Positions 40,314 to 51,980 of a DNA stretch of 64,000 nucleotides are shown one piece after another. Position numbers and translations under genes: made by a program. The stretch covers positions 5,720,901-5,784,900 of the forward strand of contig VZSR01003282.1 in NCBI GenBank assembly GCA_013398615.1, given 5' to 3'. The notes under the pieces are model-generated. The model was not told the DNA's origin. It did no database searches and saw nothing but the letters and a program-made list of their open reading frames with translations. Source of the DNA: Brachypodius melanocephalos (taxonomy: Eukaryota; Chordata; Aves; Passeriformes; Pycnonotidae). The stretch's first letter is position 1. Each line of letters opens with the position of its first letter.

Positions 40314-42212
40314 CTAACACCAGAAGAAATCCTATTGTGTGCTTCTGTCAGGATGACTTTTAAAATAAAGTTTGCTGTGACTGTCAAGCCTCCCACCACC
40401 TAAGTTTTCTTTCCTGAATAAATACCACATACTAAAAATTGATGCTCCATAAACTGCACCATTGCTGGAGAAAATGGCAATCACAGAGACTGCTGCTTCC
40501 TCCTTTACCAAAGGTGTATATCGTGTTTACTACAGATACCCGAAATCAATTACAGAATCATAAATATTTGCAGCCTACAGCTCTCAGAAGTGTCTCAGAA
40601 GGCTTATGTTAATGCCCAGGAGTCATCTCCCCCACACTGCAGTGCCCTCAGGCTCTCTGCTCTGTTCTCTGCTATCTGCTGACATCAATTTTGCAATGAA
40701 AACCCAGCAGTTCAGTTAAAATAGGTACTTAAGCAAAGATAAAAACATCTGTCTAAAGACTCAGTACCACTGTGCTGTTATACATGTACAAAAAATTACA
40801 TTTATATATATACACACTTATATATCCCACACTGTGTTGTGGTGACTTGTGCTCTTGACAAATCCCTGTCAAACAGACAGCAGACAGAATTCCACACTGC
40901 TGTCACCATGTGCTGAAACAATGCCAATGTGAATTACAAGTTATTGTGGGAGATGGATCAGAAACAGCCACAATTATACCTAACGAGTGAAGAGATTGTT
41001 TCATTTATCTTTCTTTCAGAAGGCTATGCCAGTCTGACAGAGCCAAATGGCACACAGTGTCTTTCTGTCCATTCTTGGCAACCTCAAGACACATAACGAA
41101 TCCCCCCTTGCTGCTAACAAGGCTGGGATCAAAAGTTTGCTATATTAAGTTATCCTGCCTCCTACCTTTCAAAAACACCCACTATTCACTACCAGAATAT
41201 CCCTTTCCTACACAAACATTTTCTTTTTAAGCAACTGAGAGTCAGGAGAGTAACTATTTCTCCACTTTCTCATAGTTTTTAAGTACTTTGAAATGAACAT
41301 TCCACTTGTCGAACCCTTTTCCCTCTCTCCTGCTTCATTGTACCCTTTCAGGTCACAAAGAGATACCTCACTGCATTGTAAATGGGTTTGCAAATTCTGC
41401 CTTTATCAACAGGGAGTCTGCACAACCAAGGGACATGAGAGCCAACACAGGGATCAGAGAGCAGCTTATCTTGTGTGTGATTCCTTCCCCACGTGCCTGA
41501 GACACGCATGGACATCACACATCACACACACTTTCTGACCCCACATCACTAACACAGCTTTTTGTTTGCTTTCTTGGTGGCCCTTGAACCTCTTTCCTCG
41601 CCCATTCCATGCACTTTCTCAAAACAGCTGCCTGTTCTGTGAGTGCAGGTGGTGTAGGAAAAAACCCCAACCCCCTTTTAAAGTTGTTACCTTATTTTCA
41701 GACACAAATATGAGCGTCAGCTAGATGAGACTGAAAAGAAAAACCAAGATGCTCTTCCAAAAAAAATTAGCAGATTTCGCTTCAATCAGAACAAAAGCTT
41801 AACAAATAAAAATCATAATAGAAAGGAAGCATAACTAAAAGCATTCCCAGCAAAAATGATGCAGCATGTCCTTAATACTCAAGTGTTTTAACTAAATACA
41901 GCAGAAGTACAAAAAAATGCCTAAAGATGACTCAATAAGGAAGCATTCAAAGCAGAAAGAGCATTACCAGCATGTTCTTGATAAGCTTGCCAGTCCAAAG
42001 CACAGTGTTTTTTTGCTCTCGTGTTCCAAACCAGACTGCAGACAGTGGGCACTTGTACTTAGACACAGAAGTAAGGTAGGACAGGTCACCAGTGACTCAG
42101 AGGCTGGGCCTCTGCAGCCTCAGAGAGTGAGTAGAGAAACCTGCCTTCCCTGCAGAGTTTCTGGTTCTAAATGACCCACAGGGCTCTCATCCTCTCACAC
42201 AAACTCCTGGAC

Positions 42213-42242
42213 TTTTTTTTCCTTTTTTTTTTTTTTTTTTTT
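42213..42242. repeat. Poly(T) block
   Basis: T8, CC, then T20. Read on the minus strand it is a poly(A)-like block, but there is no recognisable retrocopy or AATAAA in suitable position, so it is called low complexity. Confidence 0.85.
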
Positions 42243-45200
42243 CAAATAAACAGTATTTAATGTTGCCTGTGGTGCTTCATCTGTTTCCCCTCCCACAGCA
42301 CCCACTTCACCACCCTAGAAGCAGCTTTGGATGAGATGGGATGGCCAGCTTTCAGAAGGAGCCCAGCAAAGTTCAGCATCTCTCAGCTCCATCTCGGTCT
42401 CATCTGGCAATCACCCCCCCCTTTCACACCACACCTTCACACTTACTTTACATTACATGATACTGGGCAAATAACAGAGAAGCTGGAATGCGATCTTGGT
42501 AAAATAATCAATATTTTCAAAGCTCAGGTAAAGAACTGAAGTGACATGTGGGTGATGTGTGGGCAGACGCTCAACAGTGTGGAAGGACTCAGAACACAGA
42601 GAAACACACCAGAGCTGCACAGAGTTTGGCCATTAACTCTGATGCCATTGTATCATAAAACCCAGTTATAACAAGGCATGACAGCCCATCCACAGTTTCT
42701 CAGCTTCTCTGGTTTAGAGAAAAAGCACACAAGCTCTCACCTCTAGGCAGCCCCAGCAGGACTCCCAATCCTCAGCTGCACCCAGCAGCACTGGAGCCTG
42801 TGAATTGCTGCCAGAACCAGACAAATTTTCATTTTCTATTACCTTAACAAATCACAGAGCGGCTCTGTCTTCTGAAAAGAACGCTTTTGTCTCAACATAC
42901 TGAACAAGCCCCCCAAAATTCAATAGAGTTCCTGAAAACTGACAACCCAGACACATACTTTTTGAACACTTTGAGGCAGTCCATCGGGACAGTTTCCCTC
43001 ACCTACAAAATGCCTCGAGAAGTTCCCGAAACCAGCTCTTTGTCAGGCGGCTCAAGCAGACAGGTCTCTGCTTTCCCCCATCCAGCCCATCCACAGCACT
43101 GAGCACAACCCATTAAAGCACAGCACACACTTCTAATGGAGAATAGAGAACTTACCTCCCTGAACAATAGCCTGGGGGCACTTCCATCACCTCCTTAATC
43201 TGCAACAGCACCCCTGTTGCTCAGCTTTCATAATCCACTTCAGCTAAGGTACGGGGGTACCAGCAGCGATGCAGGGCAGGGAGGCAAAGCAGACACAGGT
43301 ACTTGTGGTGTCAGTGAAGCACTGTCAGCTCAGGGTAATTTATTGTTTGGTATTTTCTTATCCCACTCTTTGCTTACAGCCTGCAAAGCCAGACAAGCTT
43401 AGTTGCCTTGGACACCTGGATGAAACCATTCACTTCACAGCACATCTTCCACCACAACTCCCCCTGCTCACCTACCGAGAGGGAGGCAAAAGCTTCCAAA
43501 GTACAACCACCACCTGGGGTTTCCACTGCCCAAAACCACTCTTGTATTGCTACCTTTGTGCTATTATTCAGCATTGAGCTTGGCACAGGGCACCTGCAGC
43601 AACTGGCACATTTCTCCTGCCCCAGCTCAGGCTCCTCATGTGCTCTCCTCTGCTCCCAGCCACTGGGGTAGTTGCTGCTGTGCCCGAACACTAAAGGAGA
43701 AAGTGTCTAAACAAGCACAAGAGCTCAACTCATCTGACAGCACGCAAGACACCAAATAATGGTTGGGTTAAAAAAAAAAAATCATATTAAGGAGACCCAT
43801 GGGAATCCCACTTTCTCACCCCAGAAGTTGTGTGCCATGAAAGGCAGCTAAAGACAGCAGCCCGAGTGCCTCCACCAGTGCAGCGCGTCAGCAAACACGC
43901 GGTGTGCGATCTTATCGGTGAGGCTTTCTAGTGAACAGACATCCCTAGAAAGCAGTCACTACAAATACAGTTTTCCTGAATATCATTACTGATCCAGAAG
44001 TAATGAAATAGCAGATAATATGGCCCCAGGGTACAAATCAACCACCTACCCTAATGCATACAGATGGAGCTTAACAGCTCTTTTGGTCTTCCATTACCGG
44101 AGTGAAATGGGATCTTTGAAACACCATTGAGGCAAAGCAGAAGAGAAAGTTTACTAATGAGTGATGTTTACTTCTGATTCTTCAAAAAATGCTTTTCAAT
44201 GCTGTGAGCTGAAAAAACTCCTGTTTCCATGTACAAAGATGACTAGACACAGCTTCCCCTCACAGAGCCAAGATAAAAAAGCAGAGTGTACAATCTCCTG
44301 CTCTCCCCTCAGGTTGCAGAAAAGACTGCTGAGAACAGTCTCTCACTAATTTTTTTTAATAATTAACAATGAAAACTTTATCCAGTCCCACCAAAGCAAG
44401 CAGCAAAACCGTCACAACTTACAGCAGGGTCATGCTCTCCTTGCTGATGTTCGCAGCAGTAAAAGCAGCAACTTCCACAATGCTCTAAAACCAGCTCGGC
44501 ACTGTGTAAGGTACAGGCAGGCACAGAATCCCCCTGCTTCCATCCTCAGGGAAATCCAGCACTTAACACCTCCAGCCCTGCCCCCGCAGACACAGTGCTG
44601 TGCATTCTGAGCTGGTCTCAGCCCCATGAGCCAGCCAAGAACCACATGCGGCTCCGCACACACCCCGCACACTCCGACAGAGCCCTACCTGCCTTCCTCG
44701 GGACGGATCCCCGGACTCCAGCACCTCACTTTAACGCCATCTCTTTCACCTCTGACATGGCACTACCTAAATTCCACTGAAATCTTCTCAGAAGCTAACG
44801 AGTTCACTACTTTTTTCAATCAGTTTCCTTAAAGTTTGAAGATTTCACTACAGCTGTGCAAGGTACCTGTGTGACACAAGGCACAAACAGCTCCCTGCCA
44901 CCACGTCCTCTCACAGGTACTTTCAGTGGTACCCAGTTCTAACAGGTAGATTATGCCACTCGCCTGCACACACAACAGACATCCCCTGTACAACTTCTTC
45001 CAAAAATTTCATTCGCAGGCAATCAATTCTTTAAGTTGATTTTCTGTTTTCATTAGAGGAATTAACCAATATATTTCAATTATACAAAAGAACTGGAGGC
45101 AGTGGTCAGCAAGTACTTTTTATGACCCTCATCTATTCTTTTAAAAGCCTTCTACAGAAACGCTCAGGCAGGCACAGGAGTGGGAGAGAGAGGAGGAGGA

Positions 45201-45439
45201 AATTAACAGCATTACAGAGTCCTCATCACATCTTCACATAAATAAAGTCCAAACTCTATACGGGTTTGACCTTGAACGAATAATAATACACAAAATAAAT
45301 ACAAGGACAAGCATAAAATAAGAATGAACGTTCAAAGTAATGAATGGTTAATGAAGGACCGCATAAACGTGCCTTGTTTAAAAACACTGACAGAAGAACC
45401 GACGGAGGGGAGAAGACAACCCAAAGACATTGCGATGCT

Positions 45440-46250
45440 GTGACTGGGGGTGGGCGGGCAGGTGAAAAAGTAGGGGTTTAGAAGCGAACCTGAGCGACAG
45501 AGAGCCCAGAGCCAGCCGCGATCGCCCTGCCCGCGGCAGCCGCGCTACTTTCAGCGCTGCTCGGCGGAGCGGAGTTGGTGGCGGTGCCCGCACCGAGCGC
45601 GCCGGTGGCCGCGGCTGGCGCTGCCCGTCCCCATCCGAACTTCACCTGGCTCACGGGAGTGATGGAGCCCTGCCCTGCTCCTCCCGCGGGGGCAGGAGCC
45701 GGGGCGCTCGAAGGAGCCAGACCAGCGCAAAGAGATGCGGGGGATGCGACCAACAGCGAGAGGGGAGATCCCGGCCACAGCGGTCCCAAAACCGCGGTAA
45801 CTTCTCCCGCGCGGCGCGGCGCGACCCGGAGGGTCCGTCCATCAATCCACGCACCCACACCCCCGCCCACGGAGCCGAGCCCCCTGACCCACCCTCTCCC
45901 CCGGCAGCGGGGCGGCCGCACCTCCTCGCATCCCGGAGCGCGGCATGGAGCCCGGCGCGGCGCGCTGCGGTGGGAGCTCTGCGGTGCCGGCGCCGCGGGC
46001 GAGCGGGGCGGGACGGGCGCGCAGTCCCCGCTCGGCCCCGCGGCGCGGAGGGGCCGCGGGCGGAGCGAAGATGGAGGAGGCGCGGCCCTGCCCCCGCCCA
46101 GCCCCGCGCGGGAGCGCCGCGCCTGGCGCCCTCTGCCGGGCGGAGGCGGGACAGGCCCGGGCGCTGAGGGGAGCCGAGTTGTTCTTGGCTCGGAGCACAG
46201 AGACCGAGGGGTTTGTGTTGTTAAAAACGCGCTAGCGCTACAAAACTAGT
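45440..46250. promoter_or_regulatory. CpG island, probable promoter and first exon region
   Basis: The sequence changes abruptly from AT-rich, CpG-poor DNA to about 800 bases of very GC-rich DNA packed with CG dinucleotides, then returns to AT-rich DNA. It carries several GC boxes of the Sp1/KLF type (GGGCGG or CCGCCC, for example near 45452, 45864 and 46096), no obvious TATA box, and a YY1-like AAGATGG at 46068. This is the standard layout of a vertebrate housekeeping or developmental promoter with dispersed start sites, and such islands often fire in both directions. Long open frames cross it on both strands, but stops are rare in any such GC-rich DNA. A plus-strand ATG frame (45945-46235, 96 codons) and minus-strand donor-like sites (CAG|GTGAAG at 45646, CAG|GTTCGC near 45489) exist. 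I cannot identify the gene. Confidence 0.88.
46068..46077 (+). promoter_or_regulatory. YY1-like core-promoter motif
   Basis: AAGATGGAGG resembles the YY1 downstream-promoter motif AAGATGGCGG, which sits just downstream of the start site in sense orientation in many CpG-island promoters. The plus orientation hints at plus-strand transcription from about 46.05 kb. The ATG inside it opens a 54-codon frame that ends at 46235. One-motif evidence only. Confidence 0.3.
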
Positions 46251-46378
46251 CAAAACTGAACTTCAGGTGTATGCCTGCCGCACACCGAATTGCCAACACC
46301 GTGTTGTCACCAACCTCCTAATGCTGCTTGCCGTGCGGCGCTGAGGGTGCTTGCGGTGCTTCCGTAACAGCTCCAGGT
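46251..46378. other. Island shore
   Basis: Short transition between the CpG island and a CR1 copy. It still contains scattered CpG sites and a CTCCAG|GTAATC donor-like site at 46372-46383, which lies at the CR1 boundary and is probably coincidental. Confidence 0.4.
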
Positions 46379-46817
46379 AATCACAGAATTGCTGAACCGA
46401 TTGGGTTGGAAAAGCCCTCTGAGATCATAGAGTCCAGCCTATGATTGATCACCACCTTGTTAACCAGCCCGTGGCACTGAGTGCTGCATCCAGGCTTTCC
46501 TCACTCACCTCCAGGGATGGTGACACGGCCACCTCTCCGGGCAGCCCATTCCAATGTCTAGTCACCGTTTCTGGGAAGAAATTCCTCCAAATACCCAAAC
46601 TAAACGTCCTCTGGCACAGCTTAAAAACATGTTCTTTCCTCTTGCCACTTGTTATCTCAGAGCAGAGCTCAACCCACACATGGTGGGAGTTGTAGAGACT
46701 TAGAAGGTTTCCCCTGAGCCTCCTTTTCTCCAGGCCAAGCCCTCCCGGCTGCCTTCCCTTTCCTTCTCTTCCCTTCATGTCCATTCTGAAATGAGGGGCC
46801 CAGAACTGAACACAGAA
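46379..46817 (-). mobile_element. CR1 LINE 3' fragment beside the CpG island
   Basis: Begins TAATCACAGAATTGCTGAACC, then GGGTTGGAAAAGCCCTCTGA. It proceeds through agtgctgcatccaggc, cctccagggatggtgacac, cctctccgggcagcccattcc, tcccctgagcctccttttctcc and gaaatgaggggcccagaactgaacacag in CR1 order. It is a minus-strand copy of about 440 bases, the longest in the window, of an older subfamily related to the 29.6 kb copy rather than to the GGTTTGGG type. It inserted within about 130 bases of the island edge. Confidence 0.93.
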
Positions 46818-47234
46818 TCACAATCTTTGCCCAAGGAACACTGGTCCGGTTTAGTTTCGAATTCATCTAGGTCATATTTTTGAGGGAAGTAATTAGTGCA
46901 AGAGATCACCAAACTGGCGGAAGCCCTTGATTAAGGAGAGAATATTTATTGATTGCAGGGAGGATACTGAATCCATCACTTTTTAAATACATGAAGTGAA
47001 TGATCTCAGTTTCCTTTATCAGCACTACTTAAAAATTCAAATAGGCATTATTCTGTAGAACCTTTTTTTTTTTTTCATTTTTTGAGACATGGTCATTAAG
47101 TTCAGGAGTTATTCAGGAAAAATTAATGCATATATCCAACTCAGACAGTAAGACATGATTGTATGCACAATGAAATTGCTACAGTATCTATTCCTGTTTT
47201 TCATACAGTTCTTATTTCTGTTAAAGAACAGAAC

Positions 47235-47264
47235 ATCCCTTGGGTGTTAAACAACCCAAGGGAT
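47235..47264. repeat. Perfect inverted repeat, 11-bp stem, 8-base loop
   Basis: ATCCCTTGGGT (47235-47245) is followed by an 8-base loop and its exact reverse complement ACCCAAGGGAT (47254-47264). No T-run terminator follows and no mobile-element termini are recognised. Confidence 0.95.
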
Positions 47265-47280
47265 AACCTACTCAGGTTTT

Positions 47281-47310
47281 GAAAATGTCCAGGTTCACTT
47301 GGACATTTTC
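47281..47310. repeat. Second perfect inverted repeat, 11-bp stem, 8-base loop
   Basis: GAAAATGTCCA (47281-47291), an 8-base loop, then TGGACATTTTC (47300-47310). It has the same stem and loop lengths as the hairpin 16 bases to its left but an unrelated sequence. Confidence 0.95.
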
Positions 47311-48469
47311 CATTTAACAAGAACAATATATATAGCATTTTAGTGGACATGATTGCATCATCTATAATCTTCAGATTATTTTCTGTTCACAGAAATATTA
47401 AATCTTTGTGCAAGGATTGTTCATATAATTTACAAACTCAAAATGAAACTAAAACGTCATTGTGCTAGGTTCTGTGTAAAAAATAAGAGTTCCTACTTTC
47501 AGAGAGTTCTACCTTACAAAGGTGGGAGACAGAAGAGTAGAAATGAAAGCAGAGACGTGATGATACATACCAGATATGAAATCCTGATCAGAGACTGAAA
47601 CACAAATTTCCTGGCTCCAGGTTCAGCCTCTCCCATTGCTCTCATCGATTACAAAATCGTGGACATTTGTTGGGGAAGGAGAGCTCACCAGAGATTGCAC
47701 ACAGCTGGTCAGGAGTGTTCCAAACTAAGTTTTGTGAGAAAATTTGTATTTATCAAAGTGGAAACACTTGGTCAGAGAGGATTGGTTTTAAGAAGATTTT
47801 TTCCTTGGCTCTTTCCTAGGTCAGAGAACCCTCCCCCCAGGAGTGAGTGGCAGAGGGCACCCACCAAGGCTGCACCAGCCTCAGCTTCTCTTTTTTCCAC
47901 TGAAAAAAATTTAAAGGTCTCATTTTTGCCTGATAGAGAATGGAAGACCCCTCTTGAAATGTCAGGAGTTTTTCACAAGTGACACTTCCTTTTTCCTGGC
48001 TGGCTCTGGACTACAAGCAGTTACACTCTCTTTGCCTCCCCACAGCCCTCCTGGAGTTGTCTGCTAAGAATAGCCACATTTTGCCCCTCATGGTTCATCT
48101 GCAGTTGAAGCATATGGGGAACTGCAGTGCTGCAATTCTTAGCTTAATTTGCCAATGCAGAGTTTGCATTAATGCAGCTAATCCAGCATCTGGATATGGG
48201 AGTCTGAACTCCTCCCTGTGGCCCCAAGAGTAGCACTGATGAAAAGAAGAGGCAGCACAAGAGGGCAAGAGAGTCCTTGCAGTCCTCCAGCCAGCTGAGT
48301 GCCAGCTCTCTTCATCACACACATTTTGGCTTTGATTCTCTTCCTTAGGACTTTCTCTTTCCTCAAAATATTCATGGATGACTGTGTATATACCTAAAAG
48401 ATGTGTAGAAATGAAAACACAGTGAATATGCAGGAAATACATTAAGTAAATCTGCTTTTCTCAATTTGA

Positions 48470-49291
48470 ATACAAAGGCTGAAGGATGAGACCAAGAAGC
48501 AGCAACAGGAAAATAAAAGCACAAAAACAGAGTGGAAGGAGCTTGGAGCTCGGAGTAACCTGTTAGGCTGGGTTTTAGCCCAGATCACTCATTGTTTCTT
48601 CGTGCTTTTGCTACTTGTGATCCTCTTGTTCCGTGGATCTCGCCTGCTTGGTGGGGCTCAAAGAAAGAAAACTGGTGCTCGAGTGCTGCGAGGCCTAGAA
48701 GGTTTAAACCAGCTCTTGCTTAGGGATGACTGGCCCAGCCTAAGAAGGGAAAAACAAAGCTGCTTGAATGACAGCTTGGATCGAGTTCATAATGACCTGG
48801 TTTGTACAGGCCAGGTGTTATGTAGATTGGAGCTTGTTATTGTGAGAAATTTTGGCAAGGCTCACGATGCAACAGCCAGTTCCAGCAGAGCTGGGCAGAA
48901 AGCCACAGACTCCAGGCAGGTCCATCTTCAGCAAGATGGGCAAAGCAGCCACCTCCTTCTGTACTCGGTACCATGGGGACCTGAACCAACCTGCCTGCAC
49001 AGCATCTGGAGTAAAGCTTATGCAGGAACAGAGAACAGCCTCAAAACATGGCACTCCAGGCTAAAAAGCAAAGAGGTAATCTTGCATAAAAACACAGCGC
49101 CAAGTTTTTGTCTGTTTCTTGGGGAGCAAAGATTCAGAGCAAAATGGTACAAGGCACCCACTACAGCATTAATGGAAAACTGTGAGCAAACTGTTACAGA
49201 ATGGCCCTGTCAACATATTCTGCATTTGTTAGGAAGTCTTTCAGAATACTTTCATAATTCACTTTTTATGTTATCTAAAAGTAGTTACTAG
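48470..49291 (+). other. 273-codon open frame without an early ATG
   Basis: What is seen: after a TGA at 48467-48469 the frame stays open for 273 codons to the stop at 49289-49291, the longest open stretch outside the CpG island and (CAAAA)n-type sequence. The first in-frame ATG is only about 39 codons from the end, so it is not a simple intronless gene. A run of about 15 hydrophobic residues (Phe, Val, Leu, Ile; roughly 48599-48640) follows a hydrophilic Lys/Gln-rich part and is followed by basic residues, resembling a membrane segment. A pyrimidine-rich acceptor-like site ends at 48477 and a GAG|GTAATC donor-like site lies at 49075. I recognise no family. Possible readings are an exon of a lncRNA or gene starting at the CpG island, a decayed retroelement frame, or chance. 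Confidence 0.2.
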
Positions 49292-51980
49292 AGTAATGTG
49301 GATGAAGAGTCAAAATTAGGACTCACCTATGATTTGTTCTCTCAGTCTTTATCATTAATATGCAGACTATGATTTGTTACTGAAGCTAGTTGGACTTAAA
49401 TTTTCTTCTTTCTCTAGATGATGTAGATTTTTTTCAAAAGAGGAAGATTAAAAAAAACTTAGGGAAAGTGTCTTGGGTGCAATTTTTGTAATAATAATTA
49501 ATGTGGAGCTCAGGAAATAGGGACTCTTTTCATCAATACTCGGCACTTATTCCTGTGCCTCAAGTTAATAAAAGAGACTGTACAAACCAGAGCAAAGCCA
49601 GTTAGATGAATAGATCAGGTTTCTATTTTTCTTACAGTGAAGACTTTATAAGTGTGGTTATAGTGATGTTTTTATACTGTAGCACAAAAGCTGGTACAAG
49701 TCAGGAGAGGAACTCTGAACTATGTGAGATGTACCAGGATGCTCACAACTTTACCAAATAAATGACAGCTTTTTCCATATGGAAAGTATGTTGTATCAGT
49801 TTTTAAATTGCACCATGGAAAAGCAGCAGAAAGCCAAGCAGATGATGAAAGGCTGACACAATGGATTTGCAGCCCAAAGGCACAGCTTTAGCTAAGTGTT
49901 ACATGCAGGCCATGGACAAAGTAGGAGTGGTTAGTTGGGCTTTAATGCTCCATGGAAAGGTGGGTTATGAGGAGTTTTGTAAATCTCTCACTGCTCCAGA
50001 ACTTACACTGAGGTTTAGAAGTTATTTTAATAGTCTATTACAAGCTGGGATCATGAAAAACTGAAAAAAAGAAATTATCCTCTCATCCTTAGGGACAGTG
50101 CCTCAGAAATCGATGCTAATGAACAGACTGCAGCACAGGGAAGCTTGCATTTCCCCTGCTGCACCAATTTTGTGCATTCACAAGGGACACTGCAAGTGCC
50201 ATCATGTGTAATTAGAATCAGGGAAGGGGAAAAAAGGATATCATTCATTCACACTTCTCATGGTGTCATTTCTTTGTGGCAGATTTAACAGAGATTAAAC
50301 AGACATTCAGTTTAATACTAGTCCTATTAAGGACCAAGCACAATTTATTTTTAATTATGGAGTTATCAAGACACCAGCATAATTGATGGCAGCCCTGTTG
50401 TGATCATATCCTTAGATGGTGACTTCTTTAGCAACAGAAGAAATGCATTCAGGCAGGATATTTATCTTCACCAACGTTCTAGTTAGAGCACACCTCTGTG
50501 AATAGATCCAGCCAGTGTTAAGGCTGGAGGCCAACCCACCACCCATTAGTGAGTACAATAGCCAAATCCCAGTGTGCATCCCTGTCTGAACCTGAAATAA
50601 CTTCTGAGCCAGGGTTTGAAATCAATCCTCCCTGCAGCACTGACCTGCAGGGGCTGATCAGCACAGCAGCCCACTCTTCCCCACAACCCATCTGTCCCTT
50701 CCTATTCTTCTCCACCCAACTGTCCTACAAGTGGTGGCCAGTGTTTCTCAAGGGACACAAAGCTTCTTTTCACATGACCTTGCTGTATACTAGAGTTCAA
50801 GGCACAGGTAGTAGAGGATGTAAATTGGAATCATTTGTCCTGTTCAAATATCAAGATCCTATTGAGTGTTATTTTTGAGAATGCAGGATCAGACCTTTTG
50901 ATACCAAAAGGGTTGAAGAAGGAGGAACACTTACCGAATAAATAATCACTACAAATTAAAGCACAGAGCAGAACTCCTACAAAAGACCAATTATCTTGCT
51001 GGATAGAGCCCCCGGAGCTTAAAACAGTGATAGCCTTGTTAATGTCTTAGGAAACAGACAGTTGTATTTGTGAGAAAGTCCTTTTTAGGTACCATGATGT
51101 GCAGGTTAAAGAAAAACATGAGTAGGGTGCAGCAGGAAGCAATGCATCTGCCACTTATTCACCAGCATGGCAGGGCAAGAAAAGCTGCAATGGAGGCTCT
51201 TCACAAGCTATTAACCTTTCCTGATTGGAGTCTTGCTTTACAGAAAGAGCAGCAAGCACCTACTCAAAGCAGGGTCTCCCTGCAAATAGTAACTGGCAAT
51301 AATTTAGCAGGTGGGAACCTGTCAAGTGTTAAGGTTTTTTGTCCCGACACATTGCTTATTTAGTAGAAAAAGTGATAACAGGAGATAAAGAAAGCTCATG
51401 CAAGTGACTAGTAATTAGATTTGAAATCTGTCGATGACTATGGAACAGAACACTAAAATGAAAGATATTTTCTAATCATTATGGTTTTGCTTTGGGGTTT
51501 TTTTTCTCTCTATTAGTGCTTCTGTTCCACTGCTTTAATTAAGTGTTGAATACAAGGTGAGGGATTTGCTCTACACGATCAATAATGGCATTCTGATGCT
51601 GATTTTAAATTGACTTGCTATTTTTAACATGCTGCTTAGTTATTGCCTATCATCCTTAGTCACGCCTTGGGCTCTGCAGGTACACACCAGCACAGGACAG
51701 CACAGGAGGTTCCCAAGAAGGACTTTGTCTCAAGGAGGTTGAATCATGTAACATTCTTCTGGGGATCCAGAAGAGAGGAACGTCCCTCCAAGCATATCAG
51801 TGGTGGTAAGCACTTCTTACATGTCTGCAGAAATCTGATTTGGCTCGGCAATGCTCATAAAGAAGGGTTTTCACTTCCTACCATAGTTTACTGGATTTGG
51901 CTGCTTTTATCTTGTAAATATTTTACAAAGCTAGTACTTCTAACACTACAAAAAGAATCTACTTTGATAATACTACAGAT
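49292..51980. other. AT-rich non-coding sequence
   Basis: No gene recognised. A 126-base segment at 51680-51805 has a CTCTGCAG acceptor-like and a GTG|GTAAGC donor-like boundary on the plus strand and is discussed in findings. Confidence 0.5.

Larger units (their letters stand above)
39234..45439. other. AT-rich non-coding sequence up to the CpG island
   Basis: No gene recognised. It includes an A16 run at 40298-40313, a T-rich block at 42213-42242, and a small CpG-retaining patch at about 43880-43925. A minus-strand segment at 43156-43199 with strong splice-like ends is discussed in findings. From about 44.4 kb, CpG density and G+C begin to rise toward the island. Confidence 0.5.
46818..48469. 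other. AT-rich non-coding sequence
   Basis: Contains a T13 run at 47063-47075 and the two adjacent hairpins at 47235-47310. No gene recognised. Confidence 0.5.

Noticed and set aside
42213..42242. Poly(T) block as the tail of a minus-strand processed pseudogene
   Set aside because: No coding-like sequence, AATAAA placement or target-site duplication could be seen beside it.
45478..45921. 147-codon minus-strand frame in the CpG island
   Set aside because: It begins at GTG, is Ala/Gly/Pro-rich because of base composition, and shows no motif. Part could be a first exon, but that is only noted as a hypothesis.
45575..46249. 224-codon plus-strand frame in the CpG island
   Set aside because: It starts at TTG rather than ATG, lies in very GC-rich DNA where stops are rare, and frames on the opposite strand are open too. 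It has no recognisable domain.
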